Source: Parvibaculum sp040216885
Lineage (GTDB): Bacteria; Pseudomonadota; Alphaproteobacteria; Parvibaculales; Parvibaculaceae
Direction: 5' to 3'
DNA: 64,000 nucleotides
NCBI GenBank assembly: GCA_040216885.1
Contig: JAVJOG010000008.1
Span: 1 to 64,000, forward strand
Shown: in pieces, positions 44,238-53,420 of the stretch
Layout of the letters: each line of letters begins with the position of its first letter
Position numbering within the stretch: position 1 is the stretch's first letter
Notes under the pieces: model-generated
The model's input: only the letters and a program-made list of their open reading frames with translations
Told to the model about the DNA's origin: nothing
The model's database searches: none
Program-made: the position numbers and the translations under genes

Positions 44238-45467
44238 TTATTTCCCCTTGGGGGCCTGATTGAAGGGCAGGTCCTTGTCGACGCGGATGTCCTGGGGCAG
44301 GCCCAGAACGCGCTCGGCGACGATGTTGCGCAGGATTTCGTCCGTGCCGCCGGCGATGCGATAGCCGGCCGCGCCGATCCATTGTTCGGTATAGGCGCCC
44401 TCTTCCGGCGAAATTTTCCGGTCGCGGATGACGCCGCCCATGTCCTGCAGGTCCATGCCGAAGGAGCCGAGGTCCTGCATCTTCTTGGCCGCGACGATTT
44501 TCGAGATCGAGCTTTCCGGTCCGGGCGTTTCGCCTTTCGACAGCGCGGTCAGCGTGCGGAAGCGCGTGAACTTCAGCCCCTGCGCCTGCACATACCAGTC
44601 GGCGATGCGCTCGCGGACGCCGCCGTGGCGGATGGCGGGCTCGCCGGCGATGTCGGTGTTGCGGGCGAGCGAGATCAGCTCGTCGGTGTCGGCATTGCCC
44701 TGACTGCCGCCAACGGCGAGGCGTTCGTTCATCAGCGTCGTCAGCGCGACCTTCCAGCCGTCGCCGACCTTGCCGAGACGCTGGCTGTCCTTGACGCGCA
44801 GATTGGTGAAGAAGACCTCGTTGAATTCGGCGCCGCCCGACATCTGCTTGATGGGGCGCACCTCGACCGCCGGGTCCTTCATGTCGATCCAGAACATGGT
44901 GAGGCCCTTGTGCTTGGGCACGTTCGGATCGGTGCGCACGAGCAGGATGCCGTAGTCGCAGAAATGCGCGCCGGACGTCCAGACCTTCTGGCCGTTGATG
45001 ACCCAGTCGTCGCCATCCTTCTCGGCCTTGGTGCGAAGGCCGGCGACGTCGGAACCGCCGGCGGGCTCGGAAAAGAGCTGGCACCAGATCTCGTCGCCGC
45101 GCACGGCGGGACGGACGAAGCGCTGCTTGGCCTCGTCGGAGCCCCATGACATGACGGTCGGGATGCACATGCCGAGACCGATGGCGAAGATGCCGCCGGG
45201 AACCGCGTATTTCGATTCTTCCTGGCTGTAGATCACGTTGTTGATGGTGGTGCCGCCAACGCCGCCCCATTCCTTCGGCCAGGTGATGCAGGCATAACCG
45301 GCATCGGCCTTTTTCGCCTGCCAGGCCTTGGACTGGGCGATCATTTCCTTCAGGTCTTTCGGCGGCGCGATGTCCTTGGCGTTTTCCTTGCGGGTGGCGT
45401 TTTTATCGAGCCAGGCGCGCACCTCAGCGCGGTAGGCGGCTTCTTCGGCTGTGTCGTTGAAATCCAT
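44238..45467 (-). CDS. Acyl-CoA dehydrogenase (FadE-type, long form)
   Basis: The protein is 409 residues. MDFNDTAEEAAYRAEVRAWL, WPKEWGGVGGTTINN, CQLFSEPAGGSDVAGLRT, INGQKVWTSGAHFCDYG and the C-terminal YRIAGGTDEILRNIVAERVLGLP are acyl-CoA dehydrogenase landmarks; FSEPAGGSD and WTSGAH contact FAD. It follows a second dehydrogenase gene by 32 bp. Adjacent unequal pairs of this kind form alpha2beta2 heterotetramers in actinobacterial steroid side-chain degradation, which is a plausible model here. It oxidises an acyl-CoA to the 2-enoyl-CoA. Confidence 0.93.
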   Translation of the reverse strand: MDFNDTAEEAAYRAEVRAWLDKNATRKENAKDIAPPKDLKEMIAQSKAWQAKKADAGYACITWPKEWGGVGGTTINNVIYSQEESKYAVPGGIFAIGLGMCIPTVMSWGSDEAKQRFVRPAVRGDEIWCQLFSEPAGGSDVAGLRTKAEKDGDDWVINGQKVWTSGAHFCDYGILLVRTDPNVPKHKGLTMFWIDMKDPAVEVRPIKQMSGGAEFNEVFFTNLRVKDSQRLGKVGDGWKVALTTLMNERLAVGGSQGNADTDELISLARNTDIAGEPAIRHGGVRERIADWYVQAQGLKFTRFRTLTALSKGETPGPESSISKIVAAKKMQDLGSFGMDLQDMGGVIRDRKISPEEGAYTEQWIGAAGYRIAGGTDEILRNIVAERVLGLPQDIRVDKDLPFNQAPKGK

Positions 45468-45499
45468 TTTCGTTCTCCCGAATGTCTTTTTGAGCCGCT

Positions 45500-46627
45500 T
45501 CAGGCCGCGTTCTTCGCTTCAAGGCGCGCGACGAGTTTTTCCTTCCACTGGATCGGCGCGCCGACCGCGAGCGCCAGCAGCTTGGCGCGGCGGTAGTGGA
45601 ACTGGCAGTCGGATTCCCATGTGTAGCCGATGCCGCCATGCGTCTGGATGTTTTCCTGGGCGGCGAAGACATAGGCATCCGAACCGGCGATGCGCGAGGC
45701 GGCGGCGGCTTCGGTCAGCTCCGCGCCCTCGTCGTTCAGCATCATGGCGCCGAAATAGGCGTTCGATTTCGCCAGTTCCTTCTTCACATACATGTCGGCG
45801 AGCTTGTGCTTGATCGCCTGGTAGGAACCGATCTGGCGGCCGAAGGCGTAGCGCTCCAGCGCATAGTCGCGCGCCATTTCGAGCGCGGCTTCGGTGCCGC
45901 CGACCTGTTCGAAGGCGAAGAGCACGGCGGCGCCGTCGAGCACGCGCGAAAGCTGCGACCAGCCCTCGCCCGTTTTGTCGCCCAGAATTTCGGCCGGCGC
46001 GTCCTTGAAGGTCAGCGTCACATGCTGGCGCGAGGGGTCGAGCGTGCGGACGGGCTCGGCCGAGACGCCGCCCGCCTTGAGGTCGACGATGGCGAGCGAG
46101 ACGGCCTGCTCCCCGGAACCGCCGGTGTTGACCGCGACGATGGCGACGGAGGCGGCTGCGCCATCGACGACCGGCTGCTTGACGCCATTGACCTTGCCGC
46201 CCGCATGCCTGACCGCGATGTTGCGCGGATGCGCCGCATGGGTGCCTTCCGACACCGCCAGCGTGCCGATGATTTCACCCGATGCCAGTTTCGGCAGCCA
46301 GGTTTCCTTCTGCTTCTTCGTGCCGAAAAGGCGGAGCGCTTCCGCCGCGAGATAGATGGACGAAGAGAACGGCACCGGCGCGGCGGCGCGGCCAAGCTCT
46401 TCCGCGATCACGCAGAGCTCCAGCGCGCCGAGACCGAGGCCGCCGAACTCTTCGGGGATCGCCGTGCCGGTGAGGCCCATCTCGACAAGGCCCTTCCAGA
46501 CCTCGGCCGCATAGGGCTCTTCCTTTTCGAGCACGCGGCGCGTGACCGACATCGGACATTTGTCGGCGAGGAACTTGCGGACCTGCTCCTTCAGCATTTT
46601 CTGGTCGTCGGAAAAATCGAAATTCAT
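45500..46627 (-). CDS. Acyl-CoA dehydrogenase (partner of 44238 gene)
   Basis: The protein is 375 residues from the ATG at 46627 (MNFDFSDDQKMLKEQVRKFL), with GGGGAGA before it; a longer in-frame start exists but is non-conserved. IPEEFGGLGLGALELCVIAEELGR is standard, but the FAD motif is weak (GTLAVSEGTHAAHPRNI in place of a T-EP-GSD signature). YAFGRQIGSYQAIKHKLADMYV is the C-terminal FAD-binding helix of the other subunit, and QTHGGIGYTWESD contains the usual catalytic-Glu region. The differing motif sets of the two genes suit complementary subunits. Confidence 0.9.
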   Translation of the reverse strand: MNFDFSDDQKMLKEQVRKFLADKCPMSVTRRVLEKEEPYAAEVWKGLVEMGLTGTAIPEEFGGLGLGALELCVIAEELGRAAAPVPFSSSIYLAAEALRLFGTKKQKETWLPKLASGEIIGTLAVSEGTHAAHPRNIAVRHAGGKVNGVKQPVVDGAAASVAIVAVNTGGSGEQAVSLAIVDLKAGGVSAEPVRTLDPSRQHVTLTFKDAPAEILGDKTGEGWSQLSRVLDGAAVLFAFEQVGGTEAALEMARDYALERYAFGRQIGSYQAIKHKLADMYVKKELAKSNAYFGAMMLNDEGAELTEAAAASRIAGSDAYVFAAQENIQTHGGIGYTWESDCQFHYRRAKLLALAVGAPIQWKEKLVARLEAKNAA

Positions 46628-46775
46628 GACGTCTCCCCTGGCGCTCTGCCAGCACTTGATTGCCCGCATTGGCGGCGTTTGTTTGGGCGCATTCTCACTG
46701 CAAAGCGGGCGCATGAAAAGCCCCGCGCAATTGACGCCGCGTCGGCTTGGGGGAAGGCCGGGATTGCACCGCCGC

Positions 46776-47282
46776 TCAGGCGCCGGTTTCATCGGATTCC
46801 TGGAGATTGCCCTTGATGCGCTCGAGGAAATTCATCAGTTGCGCGTATTCCTCCGGCGTGAAGCCCCGGACCGAGGTTTCGAACATGCCGAAGGCGGCCT
46901 GCCACAAGCCGGCGGTGAATTCCTCGATCGGCGGCATCAGGTAGACGCGGCGCACGCGGCGGTCGGCGGGATCGTTGCGGCGTTCGACGAGGCCCTGCTC
47001 CTCAAGGCTGTCGAGCAGGCGGCCGAGCGGCGCCTTCTCCATTTCGACGCTGTCGGCAAGCTCGGTCTGGGTGATGCCGTCGCGCCGGCGCAACTCGGCA
47101 ATGATGCGCGACTTGGCCGGATTGATGCCGGTGCCGGAGGCCTGAAGGCGGCGCGCCCAGGCCTTGCGGAAGAGGCGGTAAACGTCGTGATGGAGCCAGC
47201 CGAAAGTTTCGTCCGGCTGGACCCGCGATGCCGGCTGCTTCGGCCGGGTGGCGATAAACGGGGGCCTGGCTTGTTCGCCCAT
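46776..47282 (-). CDS. MarR-family transcriptional regulator
   Basis: The protein is 168 residues from the ATG at 47282, with GAGGAT 5 bases upstream; the frame stays open far upstream by chance. The winged helix is clear: SGINPAKSRIIAELRRRDG, ITQTELADSVEMEKAPLGRLLDSLEEQGLVERR and NDPADRRVRRVYL (wing with DxRxxR). MarR proteins are dimeric repressors released by small aromatic ligands. It is divergent from an RND efflux operon 165 bp away and most likely represses it and itself. Confidence 0.93.
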   Translation of the reverse strand: MGEQARPPFIATRPKQPASRVQPDETFGWLHHDVYRLFRKAWARRLQASGTGINPAKSRIIAELRRRDGITQTELADSVEMEKAPLGRLLDSLEEQGLVERRNDPADRRVRRVYLMPPIEEFTAGLWQAAFGMFETSVRGFTPEEYAQLMNFLERIKGNLQESDETGA

Positions 47283-47447
47283 TTTATCCTCGGTCTTTGT
47301 CCCCGGCTTATAATCCCGCCCTGCCCGCGATTTCGCTTTGCCGGGATCGTAACAAAATATACTATAACCTTCTATACGTTTTTTACGACGCAGCGACGGA
47401 GAGCCTCCTCTCCGCAGTGGACGCTGCGTCAGGACACGAGGCGGTTC
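47283..47447. promoter_or_regulatory. Divergent marR / efflux promoter region
   Basis: The only A/T-rich stretch of the interval (about 47350-47385) contains TATACTATAACC and CTATACG in short order, giving candidate -10 boxes and a direct repeat of TATAG on the minus strand. A MarR site is expected here. I could not define a clean palindrome. Confidence 0.4.
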
Positions 47448-48623
47448 ATGTCGGTTTGTTTCAATTTTCGTTCCTTTGCGCGGCTGACGGCGGCCGGGCT
47501 CGTCGCGGTGGCGCTGGCCGGCTGCGGCGAGAGCGCGGACGAGGAAACGGCCGATCCGGATGCCGGCGCCATCGGCGTCTTCGCCAGCGCGGTGACGACA
47601 CGCGAGCTTGCCGAGCCGATCACCGGCACCGGCACCATTGCCGCGCACAAGACGACGACGCTGGGGCCGCGCGTCGACGGCATCATCGAGGAGATCATGG
47701 TGCGGGTCGGCGACCGCGTGAAGGAAGGGCAGCCGCTCTTCCGCACGCGCGACGTGGAGCTGCGCCTCAAGGTGACCGAGCTTGAAAACCAGGTGCGGCT
47801 CGCCAAGGCGGATGTCCGCAATACCGGCCTTGCCTTTTCGCGCGCCAACGAGCTGCATGCCAAGGGGTTCGTCGCCGACGGGCGGCTCGACGATGCGCGC
47901 TCGGCGCGCGACGCCTCGCAGGCGCGGCTCGGCATTGCCGAAGCGCAGCTTGCCGGCGCCAACCAGATGCTGACCGACAGCGTGGTGACGGCGCCTTTCG
48001 ACGGCGTGATCACGCGGCGCGACGTCGACGAAGGCAAGTTCATGGCGACGCGGATGGGCGGAATGGGCGCGATGGGCGATGCTGGCGGCGGCGGTGTGTT
48101 GCAGATCATGAAAATCGACATCGTGGCCGCGATCGTCACCGTGCCCGAAATTCATCTCTCGAAAATCGAGGTCGGCACCAAGGGCCGCGTCTATATCGAC
48201 GGCATCGACCGCGCATTCGACAGCTATGTGATCATTCTCAACGACTATGTCGATCCGGTGACGCGCTCGGTCGAACTCCGGCTGCCGATCCTCAACGAAG
48301 ACTATTCGGTGAAGCCCGGCCTCTTCGCGCGGGCCGAGATTTTTCCGGCACCGCGCCAGGGGCTGACGCTCGACCGGCGGATGATTTACGGCGGCGAGAC
48401 CGACCGGCATGTGTTCATTGCCGACGGCAATGTGGCACGGCGCGTTTCGGTGACCGTGCGGCAGGTCGACGCGCAGACGGTGGAAGTGCTGTCGGGGCTC
48501 AAGGCCGGCGACAAGACGCTTGGCGGGCCGAACGCACCGCTGCTTTCCGACGGCGTCAAGATCAGGATCGAGGCCGAGCCGGGACAGATTGCGGCCGGCA
48601 CACGCGACAGCACGGCGCAGTAG
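47448..48623 (+). CDS. RND efflux periplasmic adaptor (membrane fusion) lipoprotein
   Basis: The protein is 391 residues from the ATG at 47448, with GAGGCGG upstream. LTAAGLVAVALAGC is a lipoprotein signal with lipobox Cys at about residue 26. The core follows the HlyD/AcrA plan: ITGTGTIAAHKTTTLGPRV, GDRVKEGQPLFRTRDVELRL (lipoyl half), a helical hairpin (about 120-170), DSVVTAPFDGVITRRDVDEG (second lipoyl half), and beta-barrel plus membrane-proximal domains. It links the permease encoded 20 bp downstream to an outer-membrane channel, which is not in this window. Confidence 0.93.
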   Translation: MSVCFNFRSFARLTAAGLVAVALAGCGESADEETADPDAGAIGVFASAVTTRELAEPITGTGTIAAHKTTTLGPRVDGIIEEIMVRVGDRVKEGQPLFRTRDVELRLKVTELENQVRLAKADVRNTGLAFSRANELHAKGFVADGRLDDARSARDASQARLGIAEAQLAGANQMLTDSVVTAPFDGVITRRDVDEGKFMATRMGGMGAMGDAGGGGVLQIMKIDIVAAIVTVPEIHLSKIEVGTKGRVYIDGIDRAFDSYVIILNDYVDPVTRSVELRLPILNEDYSVKPGLFARAEIFPAPRQGLTLDRRMIYGGETDRHVFIADGNVARRVSVTVRQVDAQTVEVLSGLKAGDKTLGGPNAPLLSDGVKIRIEAEPGQIAAGTRDSTAQ

Positions 48624-48643
48624 CGCGGGCGGAGGGGAAGCGC

Positions 48644-51600
48644 ATGTGGATTTCAGACGTCTCGATCCGGCGGCCCGTCTTTGCGGTCATGGTGATCGGC
48701 GCGCTTGTCGTGCTTGGGTGGATTTCGCTCGGCCGGGTGGGCGTCGACCTTTTTCCGAAGGTCGAATTTCCGGTGGTCGCGGTGACGACGGTGCTGGAAG
48801 GCGCCTCGCCCGAAGGCATCGAAAGCGACGTGACCGACCCGATCGAGGAACAGGTCAACACGATTTCGGGCATCGAGACGCTGTCCTCGACCAGCGCCGA
48901 GGGCCTCTCCCAAGTCGTCATCCAGTACGACCTCAACGAGGATGTCGACGTCAAGGCGCAGGATGTGCGCGACAAGGTTTCGCTGGCGCGCGCCAACATT
49001 CCGCAGGAAGCCGAACAGTCGATCGTGCAGAAGGTCGATCCGGACGCACAGGCGATCATGTCTGTGATGATCGCCGGCAACATGCCGATCCGGGCGCTGA
49101 CGCATTTCGCCGACAAGACCGTCAAGGAACAGCTGCAACGGATTTCCGGCGTCGGCTCCATCGAGCTCGTCGGCGGGCGCGACCGCGAGGTGCGCATCTG
49201 GCTCGACGCGGTGAAGATGCGCGCCTATGGCGTGACGGCCGAAGACGTGACCGGGGCGCTGCGGCGCGAGCATGCCGAGATTCCGGGCGGGCGGCTCGAA
49301 ACGCCGGGCCTCAAGGCCGAATTTCCGGTCAAGACCAAGGGCGAGGTCACGACCGTTCCCGAATTCCGCAGCATCGTTGTCGCTTTCCGGCAGGACGGCG
49401 CGCCGACGACCATCGGCGACGTCGCGCGGGTCGAGGACGGCATGGCGGACGAGCGCTCCTATGCCGAGCTCAACGGCAAGCGCGGCGTGTCGCTGGACAT
49501 CCGCAAACAGTCGGGCCGCAACACCGTGGAAGTGGCGCGCGCGGTGCGCGAGGCGGTGGCCGAAATCGAAAAGAACGCGCCGACCGGCCTTGAAATGCGG
49601 ATCGCGCGCGACACGGCGGTCTTCATCGAGGGTTCGGCGGCGGACGTCTTTGTCGATATCCAGCTCGGCATCGTGCTGGTCGTGCTCGTCACCCTCGCCT
49701 TCCTGCTGTCGGTGCGCGCGACGATGATCGTCGCCATCGCGATGCCGACGGCGCTGGTTTCGACCTTCTTCGCCTTCTATGTGATGGATTTCACCATCAA
49801 CGTGATGACGCTGATGGCGCTGTCGCTGGCGGTGGGGCTGCTGGTGGACGACGCCATCGTGGTTCTGGAAAGCATCTACCGCAAACTCGAAAGCGGCTTG
49901 CCGCCGATGCAGGCAGCGGCCGAAGGCACGAAGGAAGTCGGGCTTGCCGTGCTGGCCGCGACCTTTTCGATCGTCGCGGTCTTCGTGCCCATCGCCTTCA
50001 TGAGCGGCATTGTCGGGCGTTTCTTCTTTCAGTACGGGCTTGCCATCACTTTTTCGGTGATGGTGTCGCTACTCGTTTCGCTGACGCTGACGCCGATGCT
50101 CAGTTCGCGGGTGCTGAAGCGCGAGGACACCGACCCGACGACCTATGGCCGCGTGGCGCGGTTTTTCGACAATGCCTATAACGGGCTCGACCGTTTTTAC
50201 GGGCGGCTGCTCGACTGGGCGCTGGCGACGCGCTGGGCGGTGATGGCGGGCGCCGTCGTCGCGGTGATCGCCGGCGCGATGGTGGCGCGGACGCTGCCAA
50301 TGGCGTTCGACCCACGCGCCGACCGCGCCGAGTTTCTTGCCACCGTCGAGCTTCCCTTCGGCGCGGGCCTCGAAGAAACGCGCGGCGCGGCGGTGCGCGT
50401 CGCACAGGCCATTCGCGGCGTCGACCAGGTGGTGACGGTGTTCTTCACCATCGGCTCCGACGCGCAGAAAAGCGTCAACAAGGCATTCTTCCATGTCGGA
50501 CTGACGGCGAAGGACGCGCGCGACGAAAGTTTCATTCCGATCATGGACCGGGTGCGCGTGGCGATGCTGGCGGCGGCGCCCGACGCCAAACATATTTCAT
50601 TGTCGGACGTGCCGTGGATTTCGGGCGGCGGCTTCTCCGAATTCGCGATGATGTATGTGCTGCAGGGACCGGACCTCGCGGTGCTGGAGGCGAAGGCGAA
50701 CGAGGTGACCAACCGGATGCGGGCGAGCCCGCTCTTTGCCGACGTCAAGACCAGCTACGATTCCGGCAAGCCCGAAGTGCAGGTGCAGATCGACCGGCGG
50801 CGTGCCGCCGACCTCGGCGTTTCGATCCGCACGCTTGCCGAAACGCTGCGCGCGACGATCGGCGGCGTCAAGGCGGGATCGTTCGAGGAATTCGGACAAC
50901 GCTACGACGTCAGGGTGCGGCTGGAGGAGACGCAGCGCGACGACATTTCCAAGTTGTCGATGATCCAGGTTCGCGCCGCCAACGGGCAATCCATCGATGT
51001 GCCCAATGTGGCGCGCTTCACGGTCGACAGCGGGCCGGCGCAGATCGAACGGCAGAATCGCGCGCGGCGCATCGCCCTGCTCGCCAACAACCCCGAAGGC
51101 GCGGCGCTGGGGCCGGCATCGGCCGAGATCGAGCGCTATCTCGAGGAGCTGGAACTTCCGCCGGGTTATAGCTGGAGCGCGGAAGGCCGCTCGAAGCGGA
51201 TGAAGGAGACGGGCGCGGCGATCGGCTTTGCCTTCATGCTGGCGCTGATCGCGCTCTACATGATCCTCGCCTCGCAGTTCAACAGCTTCGCGCAGCCGGC
51301 GATCATCATGCTGTCGGCGCCGCTCTCGTTCGTCGGGGCTTTCGTGGCGCTGAAAATATCGGGCCAGGAAATGACCATGTTCAGCCAGATCAGCCTGCTG
51401 GCACTGATGGGGCTGGTGATGAAAAACGGTATCCTGCTGGTCGACTACACCAACCAGTTGCGGGCGGCCGGCGCCAGCGCCTTCGAGGCGGCGCGCAAGG
51501 CCGGGCCGGTACGGCTGCGCCCTGTGCTGATGACGCAGATCGCGACGATCTGCGGTCTCATTCCGGTGGCGATGTCGACCAGCCAGGGGGCCGAATTCCG

Positions 51601-51778
51601 CAATTCGATGGGCATTCTGGTGATCGGCGGGCTCATCTCCTCGACGCTGCTGACGCTTGTGGTGGTGCCGGTCGCCTATACGCTGATGGAGCAGGCGCGC
51701 GGCGGCATTGGCGGGCTTATGGAGCGGATCCGGGGGCTTGGCGCCCGTGTGCGGCCGGGACGCGCGCCGGCGGAGTGA
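48644..51778 (+). CDS. RND multidrug/metabolite efflux permease
   Basis: The protein is 1044 residues, the standard RND length. WISDVSIRRPVFAVMVIGALVV is the first membrane helix. Proton-relay residues are present: VGLLVDDAIVVLE in TM4 (Asp pair, residues about 402-403) and MGLVMKNGILLVDY in TM10 (Lys). GTKEVGLAVLAATFSIVAVFVPIAFM is the conserved TM4-5 block. Two large periplasmic loops are present. The family exports lipophilic compounds using proton motive force. Likely regulated by the divergent MarR. Confidence 0.95.
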   Translation: MWISDVSIRRPVFAVMVIGALVVLGWISLGRVGVDLFPKVEFPVVAVTTVLEGASPEGIESDVTDPIEEQVNTISGIETLSSTSAEGLSQVVIQYDLNEDVDVKAQDVRDKVSLARANIPQEAEQSIVQKVDPDAQAIMSVMIAGNMPIRALTHFADKTVKEQLQRISGVGSIELVGGRDREVRIWLDAVKMRAYGVTAEDVTGALRREHAEIPGGRLETPGLKAEFPVKTKGEVTTVPEFRSIVVAFRQDGAPTTIGDVARVEDGMADERSYAELNGKRGVSLDIRKQSGRNTVEVARAVREAVAEIEKNAPTGLEMRIARDTAVFIEGSAADVFVDIQLGIVLVVLVTLAFLLSVRATMIVAIAMPTALVSTFFAFYVMDFTINVMTLMALSLAVGLLVDDAIVVLESIYRKLESGLPPMQAAAEGTKEVGLAVLAATFSIVAVFVPIAFMSGIVGRFFFQYGLAITFSVMVSLLVSLTLTPMLSSRVLKREDTDPTTYGRVARFFDNAYNGLDRFYGRLLDWALATRWAVMAGAVVAVIAGAMVARTLPMAFDPRADRAEFLATVELPFGAGLEETRGAAVRVAQAIRGVDQVVTVFFTIGSDAQKSVNKAFFHVGLTAKDARDESFIPIMDRVRVAMLAAAPDAKHISLSDVPWISGGGFSEFAMMYVLQGPDLAVLEAKANEVTNRMRASPLFADVKTSYDSGKPEVQVQIDRRRAADLGVSIRTLAETLRATIGGVKAGSFEEFGQRYDVRVRLEETQRDDISKLSMIQVRAANGQSIDVPNVARFTVDSGPAQIERQNRARRIALLANNPEGAALGPASAEIERYLEELELPPGYSWSAEGRSKRMKETGAAIGFAFMLALIALYMILASQFNSFAQPAIIMLSAPLSFVGAFVALKISGQEMTMFSQISLLALMGLVMKNGILLVDYTNQLRAAGASAFEAARKAGPVRLRPVLMTQIATICGLIPVAMSTSQGAEFRNSMGILVIGGLISSTLLTLVVVPVAYTLMEQARGGIGGLMERIRGLGARVRPGRAPAE

Positions 51779-51861
51779 AATCCGGCGTATTTCCTTAATC
51801 GGACGCTAACCGGCGATGGCAGATACTGGCGGGACCACAGCAGCCAGAGGATCGTCGTCAG

Positions 51862-52398
51862 ATGGCGAAAGCGCAGTTCCATAAAAACCAGCGGGTCTAT
51901 GTGCGCCCCGTCGGCACCTGGGCCGTGATCGAGCGGATCGTTCCGCAATGGGTCAAGGACATGGATGAACCGCTGCGCATCCATTACGACGTCGGGCTCG
52001 GCCGCGACTTTGCGGCGAAGGAGCTGGAAACCGAAGAGGTTTCGGCGCTCTCGCATCTCGATCCGCAGATGGAGGAGTGGCAGGTGGTCAGGGTGCCCAA
52101 CAAGTGGCGCTCGGCCGAAGAATGCGCCGGCCATCCGGTGCCCGGCACGCATCCGGTGGTCATCACCGGCTCGGCCGAAGGCGGCGGCTGGCGCGTGCCC
52201 GGCGTCGAATACGACCTGACGCCCGACCGCGTGGAACTGCAGGCCAAGGTGATCGCGGCGGCGCCGAAATTCATGGTGCTGTTGCAGCGGCTCGCCGATT
52301 ATGCGCGGACGAACGGCGAGAACCTGCCGGACGAGATCATGGCCGTGGCGTCGGACGCCGACATGCTGATTTCCAGCATCATGGGGCCGCAGGCTTAA
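51862..52398 (+). CDS. Conserved hypothetical protein
   Basis: The protein is 178 residues with third-position GC like its neighbours. MAKAQFHKNQRVYVRPVGTWAVIERIVPQWVKDMDEPLRI opens with what looks like a small SH3-like beta domain. PNKWRSAEECAGHPVPGTHPVVITGSAEGGGWRVPG follows, and the C-terminal 50 residues are helical (RVELQAKVIAAAPKFMVLLQRLADYA). No signal peptide or membrane segment. I do not recognise a named family. Confidence 0.75.
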   Translation: MAKAQFHKNQRVYVRPVGTWAVIERIVPQWVKDMDEPLRIHYDVGLGRDFAAKELETEEVSALSHLDPQMEEWQVVRVPNKWRSAEECAGHPVPGTHPVVITGSAEGGGWRVPGVEYDLTPDRVELQAKVIAAAPKFMVLLQRLADYARTNGENLPDEIMAVASDADMLISSIMGPQA

Positions 52399-52697
52399 GG
52401 GCCTGACTTTCCTCGTCCCATTCATTCGTCATTGCGCGGCCTGAAAGGCCGCGGCGGAAACCTGTCCTCGGATTGCGCAATCTTTGCCCAATTCGCGGCA
52501 GCGCGCTTGCGTCTCTGCTCTGAGATGAGAGATGAATTTCACGCCTCAACTCAATGATCTCCAATTGAAAATTGCACGCTGAAGCAGCAACAAAATTTAT
52601 GCACTCCATGAATTGGGGACCGATGTCATGAGCATTTCCCCGTAGACGGCTGGAGCGTTTCAAGAAAAGATGGCTAGGTACAAGGGGGGAATTAGGC
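52399..52697. other. Intergenic region entering a lower-GC patch
   Basis: GC content falls from about 52500 onward relative to both sides and stays lower through the following gene. No coding frame or RNA gene is evident. The ribosome-binding GGGGGGAA of the next gene is at its right end. Confidence 0.5.
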
Positions 52698-53219
52698 ATG
52701 AACATATTTGAGTACTTACGCAGTTTAGAGTTCCTCGGACTTGATACAATTGAATGGGTAGGCGCGTGCATCGTCTACGCCATACAGGCTGCGGTCGCCT
52801 ATCAATTGGGCAAGCTCCGACAGAGAAGAGCGGCAATCGATGTCGAGACCGCCAAGTACGAACAGCAAATCAAGCAGCATCAGGCAAATGTTGGCGCCGC
52901 TGACGTCGACGTCCGTGTCAGATCCGACGATGTTGCCAAGATTGAACAACGTCTCGAACTGCAGATAGACCGAATATCAGAGCTTGATTCCATTGTTGAC
53001 GACTGCAAGCGTGACCAATCGAAGGCATCGACCAGAATGGGTACGGTTAACATTCGAAAAAACGAGGCCGAGGCGGAGAGGAGCAGGATTGAAGCAGAGC
53101 TGACCGAAGCTAAACACTGGCTGGAAAGAACAAAGACCGCTCGCGTCAAACTACGCGGCAAACTCCGAACAGCGCTCAATACCCCGCTAGGCGACGAACC
53201 TCAAACGTCAAATAAATGA
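52698..53219 (+). CDS. Orphan membrane-anchored coiled-coil protein
   Basis: The protein is 173 residues with a strong GGGGGG-type ribosome-binding site. One N-terminal hydrophobic segment (WVGACIVYAIQAAVAYQLG, about 20-38) is followed by a long charged helical region (about 45-155) with heptad-like spacing (KIEQRLELQIDRISELDSIV, EAERSRIEAELTEAKHWLER). It is similar in plan to a single-pass protein with a cytoplasmic coiled coil. Codon choice is visibly less GC-rich than the neighbours, so recent acquisition is likely. Function unknown. Confidence 0.7.
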   Translation: MNIFEYLRSLEFLGLDTIEWVGACIVYAIQAAVAYQLGKLRQRRAAIDVETAKYEQQIKQHQANVGAADVDVRVRSDDVAKIEQRLELQIDRISELDSIVDDCKRDQSKASTRMGTVNIRKNEAEAERSRIEAELTEAKHWLERTKTARVKLRGKLRTALNTPLGDEPQTSNK

Positions 53220-53420
53220 TCTCTCCGAAAAGAGTCTGAAAGCGGCGCTTCCCCTCATCAGCCTTCGCGCGAGGCGCTTCGGCCGACAGGCCCTTTCTCC
53301 GAGGACACCGGGATTTCGTGTGTGGGAACTCCGAGGGGGCTTGCGTGGGCGCCGCAATTCCGCCATGCCATTCGCGTTCGATCGCGGATGCCGCGCCACA
53401 CCCCGTATTCGAGTAGCCCC

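Larger units (their letters stand above)
43808..44263 (+). pseudogene. Chloramphenicol-phosphotransferase-like kinase, truncated at a terminator
   Basis: The first 104 codons read as a P-loop kinase of the chloramphenicol phosphotransferase-like family: IIFLHGASSSGKSTIARAL (Walker A near residues 10-18), FWHISIDHLRDAD, AFFDGFHASLAAYANAGNNLILEHIL. After LAPHKARI the frame runs straight through a perfect intrinsic terminator (44121-44152) and junk to a stop at 44263. Relatives are about 180 residues and continue with FVGVHCPLDELERRE-type sequence, which is missing here. The catalytic second half is lost, so the gene is probably dead. Confidence 0.65.

Noticed and set aside
44029..45149. Long open frames on both strands overlapping the acyl-CoA dehydrogenase at 44238
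   Set aside because: Low-complexity Arg/His-rich translations without motifs; the dehydrogenase frame explains the DNA.
47283..48410. Upstream extension of the MarR frame to 544 codons
   Set aside because: It is antisense to the adaptor gene, which has its own lipoprotein signal. MarR begins at 47282 with a good ribosome-binding site.
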